Assembly (NCBI GenBank): GCA_036160955.1
Contig: JAYYDJ010000086.1
Location: 1 to 9,489 of the forward strand
DNA from: GCA-2699365 sp036160955
Lineage (GTDB): Bacteria > Verrucomicrobiota > Verrucomicrobiia > Opitutales > Coraliomargaritaceae
Length of the DNA stretch: 9,489 bases
Direction of reading: 5' to 3'
The notes under the pieces are model-generated. The model did no database searches and had not been told where the DNA came from. It worked only from the letters and a program-made list of their open reading frames with translations. This document shows, piece after piece, positions 1-6,643 of this stretch. The number at the start of each line of letters is the position of its first letter. The first letter of the stretch is position 1. The translations under genes were made by a program, and so were the position numbers.

Positions 1-1374
1 AATGCAATTTTAAACTATGAAATGGTAGAAAAGTTAGGCGGTACGCAAGCTCTCATTGACCACGCTTACTTTGAGTCTGCTTCTCTATATTTGGCTAATA
101 AACTCTATGCACAACATACTCTATTGCTAGAAAGATATTTAGATCGTTACCCAAACTCTACTTCTGGAGCGCGAGCTATTATACTACTAGCTATGTCTAA
201 AAAGGATCAGGGTGATATCGCAAGTTGCTTCAAATATTTTCGTGATGGAATCACACGATTTGGCAATGATCTAAATCATGAGTATGTTGATCAAATAATT
301 GATGCTTGGTGGGAGATAGATAATAAAATACGTGCTAGCTATAAATTCTCATCAATCTTCGTGAAAAGAATATTAGAAGATGCGGATTTTCGTCACAAGA
401 TGCTTTATGATCGAGTTGAACAAATAAATTATTTTGCACAAAACTCGGCCATCCCTGATGAAATTCAGACTATATTTAATTTCCGTCACCCCATGTATAA
501 GGAGTTGATCAGATATACGCCAAGGGGAGGTGAAGGAAGCTCAAATTTGAAATTAGAGGACTTAAAATTTTTGAGTGATTGCTTGAGCCGGATTAGAGAA
601 CAAGCTGAGCAGCTACCTAATTATACTCCAGCTGATTTTTTTGAACGTATGCGAGTTGAAGCAATTAGTGGGGGTGAGGACAAACTTGCGATTAGACTTT
701 TACGCGTATTAAACTTACGCGCTGGTCGTGAAGTATCTTCGTCTGAGATTGGATATGATAATCTCGGAGCCGCTAGCCCTGCTACCATTGTTTGGATAGC
801 TCGCATTAGAGCAGGAGAGGACCTCACTGAAGCGCAAATGATATTGAGAGAGATGATAGAGAAATACCCTATGTCGGAGGCCATACCTGAGGCACTACAT
901 CTATTAGCTACTTTGAATATGGAGATCGGATATTTTAGTGAGTCGGTCGAAATTTACGACAGAATTTTGAATGAGTATTTTACTAGCTCTTATGCTTCCG
1001 ATGCGGCTATTAATAAGGCGCATGCACTTTATTTGTCACGTCGATACAATGATGCAGTTCAGGCTTATAGCATGATTTTAAATCAACGTGAGTGGCGAGG
1101 GAAGCTATGGGCAGAGGCTACTTATAAAATCGGATTATGCTTTGTTGAAATGAACGAATTAGGTAAAGCACAAGGGTTTTTAGAAAGGACATATTTAGCT
1201 TATTCAGGTTATCCCGAATGGTCAGGAAAAGCAGTGCTCGAAAGCGCAAAACTGTTACTTTCTAATGGAGAAAAAGAATCTGCGCGAAAGACATACAGTT
1301 TTTTTCTTAATAATACTAAGTATTCTAATTCTGAAATATATCAAGAAATTGAAGAAAAAATAAATTCTCTATGA
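1..1374 (+). CDS. TPR-repeat protein, 5' end beyond the window
   Basis: The reading frame is open to base 1. The first in-frame ATG is at 22, but seven codons before it (N-A-I-L-N-Y-E) continue in the same helical style, so the true start is probably outside the window. At least 457 residues are visible. Counting from the ATG at 22, helix-turn-helix repeats of TPR type are seen at about 11-80 (with LERYLDRYP, as in YfiO/BamD-like repeats) and 268-430 (EMIEKYP, EIYDRILNEY, AYSMILNQ, KAQGFLERTY). The middle, about 140-250, is helical but less regular. TPR proteins are scaffolds and no catalytic motif is visible. The stop overlaps the next start (ATGA), so the two are probably translationally coupled. 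The genes downstream encode an ExbB/ExbD motor, which suggests this protein is a partner of that motor, probably in the periplasm; the missing N-terminus would show whether it has a signal peptide. TPR assignment is fairly firm, the exact role is unknown. Confidence 0.85.
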   Translation, partial: NAILNYEMVEKLGGTQALIDHAYFESASLYLANKLYAQHTLLLERYLDRYPNSTSGARAIILLAMSKKDQGDIASCFKYFRDGITRFGNDLNHEYVDQIIDAWWEIDNKIRASYKFSSIFVKRILEDADFRHKMLYDRVEQINYFAQNSAIPDEIQTIFNFRHPMYKELIRYTPRGGEGSSNLKLEDLKFLSDCLSRIREQAEQLPNYTPADFFERMRVEAISGGEDKLAIRLLRVLNLRAGREVSSSEIGYDNLGAASPATIVWIARIRAGEDLTEAQMILREMIEKYPMSEAIPEALHLLATLNMEIGYFSESVEIYDRILNEYFTSSYASDAAINKAHALYLSRRYNDAVQAYSMILNQREWRGKLWAEATYKIGLCFVEMNELGKAQGFLERTYLAYSGYPEWSGKAVLESAKLLLSNGEKESARKTYSFFLNNTKYSNSEIYQEIEEKINSL

Positions 1375-2441
1375 TTGCTAGGCCTCTAATTTGTTTAAAG
1401 CATTTTTGTTTTTTAATAATTATCGTGACTTCTTCTAGAAGTGCCTGTTCTGCTGAGGTACCCGTAATAATAAAGTATCCAACCCAATCTAGTAAGATTA
1501 TCTTAACATCGTGTGAGGGTAATAATTTAGTATTTCGTCCAATTGGATCAGATAACGGAGGGCGTATATATATTAAAAAAGAAGAATTAATTAGTCAGAA
1601 TGTTCAATTAAATTTTCTTTTCCCCGAAGAGTTTTACGATGCGGTAGAACAATTAGAAACGGGTGAGGTTATTCGTTCTATATCTATTATTGGAAAATAT
1701 GCAGACCCATTAGTTCCGTTTCTGAATTTAAGTATTATCCCTGGGAATATGATCCCCTCGATACTTGTATACTTAGAAGCACTCAAAGAGGTGGGAGATT
1801 GGGAAAAGGTTGTCGATCTAGTTATCCAAATACCACTATCAACAGCACCGCCAGAGGCTATCGACTATGTTGGAAAATTAGCTCTATTGCTCTATGACGA
1901 TAATAAAAGTAATGATTTTGATCGTCTATACTTTCACATCTTAGACCAACAAGGTTTAACTTTATCTCATCTCCGAAGCTTAATGTATTTAGCTGAAGAA
2001 TTGCGTGTTCGTGACGATTACTTAAGGGCATTTCATCTTTACAGAAAAATCCAAATTAATGATGGGGCGCTTCAAGTATTAGCTAAGCTTTGGGTTTCCT
2101 ATTGTAGTTTTTATCTAGGACACGATATCGTGCCAGAGATTTTTCTTGAAGAGCTTGAAAAGCTTGATGTCAGCGAACAGGGCTATGCTTTAAGAGAGTT
2201 GATTAAGGCTAGACTTTGCATAAGAGATGAGGACTTTTACACAGCGATGCGATTTGCTGCAAAAGGTCGAATACATGCGAAGGCTACAGACGTATATTAT
2301 CCGGAATTACTACATGTCGTTGCTAGTCTTTACAATGAGTTAGGATATACCAAGGCTTCACAATTAATCCTCAGCGAGTTACGCCTTTTGTTTCCTGAAA
2401 ATCGTTGGTCGAACAGAGATCTTAATATACCTAGTAATTAA
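1371..2441 (+). CDS. secreted helical-repeat (TPR-like) protein of the ExbB/ExbD cluster
   Basis: 356 residues, no family recognised with certainty. The N-terminus is a plausible Sec signal peptide: a positively charged start (MIARPLICLKH), a hydrophobic core FCFLIIIVTSS, and a likely cut after SACSA near residue 28. The Cys at 26 is not in a proper lipobox (R at -3), so a lipoprotein is unlikely. Residues about 29-75 look beta-rich (VPVIIKYP, KIILTSCEG, NLVFRPIG, GRIYIKKEEL) and may be a small separate domain. From about 110 onward the chain is a series of amphipathic helices, for example WEKVVDLVIQIP, YLRAFHLYRKIQ and KASQLILSELRLLFPE, resembling degenerate TPRs. The ATG overlaps the previous stop by four bases and the exbB-like gene follows 15 bases after the stop. 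Location and context suggest a periplasmic partner of the proton channel; this is inference. The gene call itself is secure. Confidence 0.82.
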   Translation: MIARPLICLKHFCFLIIIVTSSRSACSAEVPVIIKYPTQSSKIILTSCEGNNLVFRPIGSDNGGRIYIKKEELISQNVQLNFLFPEEFYDAVEQLETGEVIRSISIIGKYADPLVPFLNLSIIPGNMIPSILVYLEALKEVGDWEKVVDLVIQIPLSTAPPEAIDYVGKLALLLYDDNKSNDFDRLYFHILDQQGLTLSHLRSLMYLAEELRVRDDYLRAFHLYRKIQINDGALQVLAKLWVSYCSFYLGHDIVPEIFLEELEKLDVSEQGYALRELIKARLCIRDEDFYTAMRFAAKGRIHAKATDVYYPELLHVVASLYNELGYTKASQLILSELRLLFPENRWSNRDLNIPSN

Positions 2442-2456
2442 ACTAATCCCATAATT

Positions 2457-3230
2457 ATGAATACGCTAAAAAAGATAAATATATTTTTCAGTTGGAAGAC
2501 TGTTCATTGCATTTTTTTCTATTTTTCTTTGTCGAAAATTTCTGCCCAAGATACGCTCTCACCTGATGTAGATGTGATCGATGAGTCCATAACATTATGG
2601 TCTATGTTTCAGCAAGGAGGGTGGGCTATGTACCCACTATTTATTTTTTCTATCGCACTTGTTTCTTTGGCGTTATATTGTGCTTGGCTCATACGGGAAA
2701 GCCGATTTTTGCAACGGGAGGCTATTAGTGAACTGCGTGATGCTATAAGTAATAATGATTTAAAGGCCTTACAGGCTATATGCGCTGCACAGCCAGGCTA
2801 TACTACAGACATTATAAGGGCGGCTTTTGAGGCTATTAATGATGGGCATAAGTCATTATCAACTATTAATGAAGCTCTTGAGGAACGAGCCAGTAAGGTG
2901 CTAGCTGCTCCTCTGGTTTTTGTTCAATATTTACAGGTTATAGCTTCAGTTTCTCCAATGGTTGGACTACTCGGCACTGTAAGCGGAATGGTCAAGGCAT
3001 TCAGAAATATTGCTGCTCAAGGTCTAGGAAAACCGGAACTACTAGCTAATAATATATCAGAGGCCCTTGTTACAACAGCTACTGGATTGTTAATCGCAAT
3101 ACCAGCTCTTATGGCTTATTTCTTTTTTAAAAATAAATATACGGCGGCATCTGCTGGAATTTATGAACACATCGGATCTATAACGCGTCAGATGTTAAAA
3201 AAAGGTATGATTGAAGGCGGGTCTAATTAG
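2457..3230 (+). CDS. exbB: MotA/TolQ/ExbB-family proton channel protein
   Basis: 257-residue inner-membrane subunit of a proton-driven motor; in this family a pentamer surrounds an ExbD dimer and couples proton flow to work across the periplasm. A candidate signal peptide (residues 1-30, ending SKISA before QDTL) gives a longer N-terminus than E. coli ExbB or TolQ, as I recall for Verrucomicrobia and Planctomycetes. Membrane segments are at about 58-80 (after GGWAMYP), 153-177 and 203-225. The family signature is clear: SVSPMVGLLGTVSGMVKAF at 164-182 and SEALVTTATGLLIAIPALMAY at 201-221. T174 and T206/T207 sit where channel-lining threonines are found in ExbB. The loop between the first and second segments (about 81-152) is cytoplasmic and helical, as usual. 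No Shine-Dalgarno is visible before the ATG. Two exbD genes follow, which supports ExbB over MotA. TolQ is possible, but no tolA, tolB or pal is nearby. Confidence 0.93.
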   Translation: MNTLKKINIFFSWKTVHCIFFYFSLSKISAQDTLSPDVDVIDESITLWSMFQQGGWAMYPLFIFSIALVSLALYCAWLIRESRFLQREAISELRDAISNNDLKALQAICAAQPGYTTDIIRAAFEAINDGHKSLSTINEALEERASKVLAAPLVFVQYLQVIASVSPMVGLLGTVSGMVKAFRNIAAQGLGKPELLANNISEALVTTATGLLIAIPALMAYFFFKNKYTAASAGIYEHIGSITRQMLKKGMIEGGSN

Positions 3231-3266
3231 TTTTTAGATCAAAAATATACTTAATCTAGTATTATT

Positions 3267-3677
3267 ATGAAACCGATGCAGCTAGAACAAAGCACCGAGT
3301 TGCCTGATTTAACACCAATGATTGATATCGTGTTTTTATTAATTGTTTTTTTTATGACTGTAGCCAGCTTACAAGTAAAAGAACTTATACCAATTACTGT
3401 ACCTGTAGCTGAAACAGCCTCGCTTCCTGAGGACCGCAGTAATCGTATTGTGCTTACATTAAAGGAAGACGGCTCTATTTTTTATGGTTCACAGATCATA
3501 GAGATTGATGAGATTACACCCTTAATTTTCGGTAGTAAGCAGGTCAATCAGGATACCAAACTCTATATCCGCGCGGATGCAAAAGTTTCTTTTAAAGAGG
3601 TTAGGCAGGTATTTTCTGCTGCTGCAGAAGGTGGTGTGTTAAATGTTATTTTCGCCACTTATCAGAGTGATAAATAA
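3267..3677 (+). CDS. exbD: ExbD/TolR-family protein, first copy
   Basis: 136 residues, the usual ExbD length. A short cytoplasmic N-terminus is followed by the family hallmark DLTPMIDIVFLLIVFFM (14-30), a single membrane helix carrying D20, which corresponds to the essential proton-relay aspartate of ExbD/TolR. The rest is a periplasmic domain ending in the typical pattern LYIRADAKVSFKEVRQVF (99-116) with a final strand NVIFATY (126-132). The protein works as a dimer inside the ExbB pentamer. The gene lies 36 bases after exbB and 7 bases before a second exbD. Its sequence differs clearly from the second copy outside the membrane helix, so the two may form a heterodimer or serve different partners. 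There is no Shine-Dalgarno; the start is preceded by AT-rich bases (TATTATT). Confidence 0.93.
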   Translation: MKPMQLEQSTELPDLTPMIDIVFLLIVFFMTVASLQVKELIPITVPVAETASLPEDRSNRIVLTLKEDGSIFYGSQIIEIDEITPLIFGSKQVNQDTKLYIRADAKVSFKEVRQVFSAAAEGGVLNVIFATYQSDK

Positions 3678-3684
3678 TCTTATC

Positions 3685-4116
3685 ATGAGAGCCAAAAAAC
3701 TAAGCATTCCGGAAGATCGAGTAGATCTAACACCGATGATAGATATAGTCTTTTTGCTACTCATTTATTTTATGGTTACCACTACAATAGTAAAAGAAGA
3801 AGCCGACTTGGGTATTAATCTCCCTGCTAGCATGATTGTGCCGCCAGATACGCCACTTCCAGAACAACATTACATTGATATTTTATTAGATGGTACAGTT
3901 TTACTCAATGGTATGCCTACAGATAATCCTGATAATCGTTCCTTGCCTAACCTTACAAAAACTTTATCTCAACTTAAGATATCTTCGGACAGAGTTGGAC
4001 TAAAGACAGTTGTTGTAGTTCAACCAGACTCGGAAGTTTATCAGCAAAATGTCGTCAATGTGCTAAATGTCCTTAGAGAGGTAGGAATATCATCAATTTC
4101 TTTTGGACAAGGATGA
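3685..4116 (+). CDS. exbD: ExbD/TolR-family protein, second copy
   Basis: 143 residues from the ATG at 3685. An earlier in-frame ATG at 3643 would add 14 residues (157 in all) but overlaps the preceding gene by 35 bases. From 3685 the hallmark DLTPMIDIVFLLLIYFM falls at 14-30 with the proton-relay aspartate at D20, exactly as in the first copy, so 3685 is preferred. The periplasmic part ends with TVVVVQPDSEVYQQNVVNVL (108-127) and a strand SSISFG, the usual end of ExbD folds. The nearest bases upstream contain no Shine-Dalgarno. The gene ends the ExbB/ExbD string: no TonB-like gene (one N-terminal helix, proline-rich spacer, C-terminal domain) follows in the window. The paralogue pair could be a heterodimeric stator, as in systems with one TolQ and two TolR homologues. 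Confidence 0.92.
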   Translation: MRAKKLSIPEDRVDLTPMIDIVFLLLIYFMVTTTIVKEEADLGINLPASMIVPPDTPLPEQHYIDILLDGTVLLNGMPTDNPDNRSLPNLTKTLSQLKISSDRVGLKTVVVVQPDSEVYQQNVVNVLNVLREVGISSISFGQG

Positions 4117-4208
4117 AAACTCATAAATTTTAACTATTCTTTTATTTTATATATCAGACATCAAACTAGTGATAACTTTACCCTATAGATTCGACGAAGA
4201 AAAATATT

Positions 4209-5021
4209 ATGAGATTATTAATTCTTTTTGTGTTAGTGCCGATAATTACACACTCACAAGGGTATATTTCTGCTGAAGACGAGGCTTTTTACACACCATA
4301 TAATGACGGATGGTCTACTGGCGACAACGGTGGACGCGGTTTCGGTCCTTGGTTGCTGATTGCGCCAGATTATTTGAACGAAGATCAAGAGCAGAAACAG
4401 TATAACGGGTTTTTTATAGCCAATTCTAGCCGAGAGTCTAACCTTTCTAAGGTAGCTAGAGAGGGTAATGCTTTTGGGATCTTCGCAAATGGAACAGGGT
4501 TTGAGGAAACTCTTGCTTTTCGTTCTTTCGGTCATCCTCTATGTGAAGGTGATATTTTTTCGTTTCGATTTGAATTTGATGGTTTCGAGCAGAAATTTAA
4601 TAAAGATTCGGACGCTGGATATAGTACAGTTGGTGTAATATTTAGAAATAGTGAAATTGGGAACACGGTTGAAGATTTATCTCAGGGACGATCCTTAGTT
4701 TTTGCCGCTATCAAAGGCTTGAGTACTTACCAGGTTTTAGACGCAGGAGGCCGTTTTAATACTGGTATCTTCCTCGATCCTGAAGGTGTAGAAATTAGTG
4801 TGACACTTAAAAAAAATATGACTTACGATCTGCAGATAATTACTTTGAGTAAAAACATAATACACAACATTGAAGGAAGAGCTTTAATCAAAGAATTTAA
4901 TACAGATAATAACAATCAGCGCGCAGAGAGTGTGCTTCGTGGCTTTGCTTTGTTTAATCTTAACGGAGGATTAAATAATGCTTATTATGGGTCTTTCCAA
5001 ATCTTAAGAAAGGGCGACTAG
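4209..5021 (+). CDS. secreted protein of unknown function, probable beta-sandwich
   Basis: 270 residues. A clear signal peptide (MRLLILFVLVPIITHS, probable cut after about residue 18) shows export. The mature protein opens with an aromatic and glycine-rich stretch, FYTPYNDGWSTGDNGGRGFG (27-46), followed by alternating beta strands such as NGFFIAN, GNAFGIFANG and DIFSFRFEF, and ends with RGFALFNLNGG and YYGSFQIL. I recall this layout (DGW..GDNGG.GFG.W, then a FxIG/GLYAN-like strand) from secreted proteins of Verrucomicrobia and related marine bacteria, often with a PEP-CTERM tail; no such tail, LPXTG or membrane anchor is present here. The fold is probably a jelly roll, perhaps carbohydrate-binding, but no catalytic residues can be named. 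The next gene, malQ, starts only 5 bases after the stop, so the two are almost certainly co-transcribed. Function unknown. Confidence 0.8.
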   Translation: MRLLILFVLVPIITHSQGYISAEDEAFYTPYNDGWSTGDNGGRGFGPWLLIAPDYLNEDQEQKQYNGFFIANSSRESNLSKVAREGNAFGIFANGTGFEETLAFRSFGHPLCEGDIFSFRFEFDGFEQKFNKDSDAGYSTVGVIFRNSEIGNTVEDLSQGRSLVFAAIKGLSTYQVLDAGGRFNTGIFLDPEGVEISVTLKKNMTYDLQIITLSKNIIHNIEGRALIKEFNTDNNNQRAESVLRGFALFNLNGGLNNAYYGSFQILRKGD

Positions 5022-5026
5022 AAGTT

Positions 5027-6610
5027 ATGTCAGAAGATGAATCACCATCACTCTTTAACCGGGACAGCGGAATACTTTTACACCCATCTTCACTTCCTGG
5101 TGATTTTGGTATAGGAGATTTTGGTCCTAGCGCTTTACGCTGGCTTGATGCACTAGTTGAGAGTGGGCAAAATTTGTGGCAGATTCTTCCTCTGCATCCG
5201 ACAGGATATGGGGACTCCCCTTATCAAAGTTTATCTGCCTTTGCTGTGAGCAGTCTGTTTCTAAGTCCTGAATCACTCTATGAGTCTGGGCTCATTACCA
5301 AGGCTGAACTAAGTTCCTTTATATTGCCAAAAAGAGCAGCTATAAGATATGTAGATGTGCACACGAATAAGCTCGAGCTTGCTAAGCGAGCGTCTTGTCG
5401 ATTTTTTAATTTGGCTGACAAGAGCTCCTTACATATTGGCTATGAACAGTTTTTAGTTCGTCAGTCCGAATGGTTGCTACCATTTGCCTTATTTAGTGCA
5501 CTTAAATCTAAATTTGGTGGTGTGGCTTGGACTAATTGGCCTTCTGCTTTTCGAGACCGGCATGTAGATGCATTAAGTAATGCCGAGAAAGAATTAAGCG
5601 AAGATATTAGACGTATATTTTTTGAGCAATATATCTTGTCTAAACAGTGGGGATCAGTTCGTGCTAAGGCGCAAGAATTGGGCATCCGCATTATTGGAGA
5701 TATGCCAATCTTTATGGCCCACGATAGTGCCGATGTGTGGTGTAATCCTAACTTATTTCGTTTAGCAACTGATGGTAATCCAACTGTGGTAGCTGGTGTC
5801 CCGCCAGATTATTTTTCAGCCACGGGTCAACTTTGGGGCAATCCTCTATATGATTGGGGAGCACATGTATTACAAGATTTCTCATGGTGGCGTTCTAGAG
5901 TTGGCAAGTTGATGGATTGGGTGGATCTTGCGCGGATTGACCATTTTCGTGGCTTTCAATCTTGCTGGGAGATTGACGGAACTGCTGACAGCGCGGTTAA
6001 AGGCAGGTGGGTTGAGGCTCCAGGTAAAGAAATTCTAGATATTTTTTTAGATGAGCTAGGTGCCCCGCTTCCTCTTATTGCTGAAGATCTTGGAGTAATT
6101 ACGCCTGAAGTATTAGCTCTACGCGATGCTTACCAGCTCCCTGGTTTACGTATTCAACAATTCGCTTTTGGTTCAGATGTAATGAAAGACACATTCATTC
6201 CTGAAGCCTATGATTCTAATTGTGTAGCCTACACAGGCACACACGATAACGATACTGTAGTTGGTTGGTTTAATAGTCAGCCTGGAGTGAGTAGTACTCG
6301 TAGTGCAGATGAAGTTGAAAAAGAGCGCGTTGCTGCAATGTCTTATTTTGGTACTGATGGAAGTGAAATTAATTGGGATTTTATTAACGCTCTTTATTCT
6401 TCAGAAGCAGGGGCAACCCTCGTTCCTTTGCAAGATGTACTTGGACTAGGATCAAATGCACGGATGAACACTCCTGGCACAGCATCAGGTAGTTGGCGTT
6501 GGCGCATTAGTGACGATTTAACTCTAGAACCTTCATTAACACGACTCAAAGAATTAACCCACAAGACCTTGCGCGGTCTTGCTGCAAATAAGATTAACAC
6601 TTACGAATAG
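5027..6610 (+). CDS. malQ: 4-alpha-glucanotransferase (amylomaltase), GH77
   Basis: 527 residues, close to the normal bacterial length of about 500. The cytoplasmic enzyme moves alpha-1,4-glucan chains from one maltooligosaccharide to another, releasing glucose. All family marks are present: GILLHPSSLPGDFGIGDFG (15-33), WQILPLHPTGYGDSPYQ (51-67), GDMPIFMAHDSADVW (224-238), ARIDHFRGF (302-310) with the nucleophile D305, LIAEDLGVITPEV (350-362) with the acid/base E353, and GTHDNDT (404-410) with D407. The C-terminal signature NARMNTPGTASGSWRWR (477-493) is intact. No frameshift or missing catalytic residue was seen. There is no signal peptide. The gene starts 5 bases after the secreted-protein gene and is followed 33 bases later by a transporter gene, which supports a maltooligosaccharide-use operon. 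AGAAG just before the ATG is at best a weak ribosome site. Confidence 0.97.
   Translation: MSEDESPSLFNRDSGILLHPSSLPGDFGIGDFGPSALRWLDALVESGQNLWQILPLHPTGYGDSPYQSLSAFAVSSLFLSPESLYESGLITKAELSSFILPKRAAIRYVDVHTNKLELAKRASCRFFNLADKSSLHIGYEQFLVRQSEWLLPFALFSALKSKFGGVAWTNWPSAFRDRHVDALSNAEKELSEDIRRIFFEQYILSKQWGSVRAKAQELGIRIIGDMPIFMAHDSADVWCNPNLFRLATDGNPTVVAGVPPDYFSATGQLWGNPLYDWGAHVLQDFSWWRSRVGKLMDWVDLARIDHFRGFQSCWEIDGTADSAVKGRWVEAPGKEILDIFLDELGAPLPLIAEDLGVITPEVLALRDAYQLPGLRIQQFAFGSDVMKDTFIPEAYDSNCVAYTGTHDNDTVVGWFNSQPGVSSTRSADEVEKERVAAMSYFGTDGSEINWDFINALYSSEAGATLVPLQDVLGLGSNARMNTPGTASGSWRWRISDDLTLEPSLTRLKELTHKTLRGLAANKINTYE
6562..6581 (+). other. perfect 7-bp inverted repeat inside the end of malQ
   Basis: CAAGACC and GGTCTTG are perfect reverse complements separated by a 6-base loop, 29 bases before the malQ stop. 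No run of T follows, so it is not a standard terminator. It could be an RNA stem affecting mRNA decay between malQ and the transporter, or chance. Confidence 0.3.
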
Positions 6611-6643
6611 TTTACTCTTAACATAATCATAAATAATTTAAAT

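Noticed and set aside
22..24. ATG at 22 as the true start of the first TPR gene
   Set aside because: The frame is open to base 1 and the upstream codons continue the helical pattern without a signal peptide or ribosome site.
621..884. Minus-strand open frame of 87 codons
   Set aside because: Antisense to the TPR gene, no start signal and no recognisable protein pattern.
1438..1456. Lipoprotein signal in the second helical-repeat protein
   Set aside because: The Cys at residue 26 is preceded by R-S-A instead of a lipobox, so cleavage by signal peptidase I is more likely.
3643..3684. Upstream ATG that would extend the second ExbD by 14 residues
   Set aside because: It overlaps the first exbD by 35 bases and misaligns the conserved helix; from 3685 the key aspartate is at residue 20 in both copies.
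4117..4208. Promoter or terminator in the gap before the secreted-protein gene
   Set aside because: TATAGA at 4184 and TATATA at 4148 have no matching -35 at proper spacing, and no GC-rich hairpin with a T run is present.
4254..4535. Minus-strand open frame of 93 codons
   Set aside because: It is antisense to the secreted-protein gene, its product has no recognisable motif, and no minus-strand gene is supported anywhere in the window.
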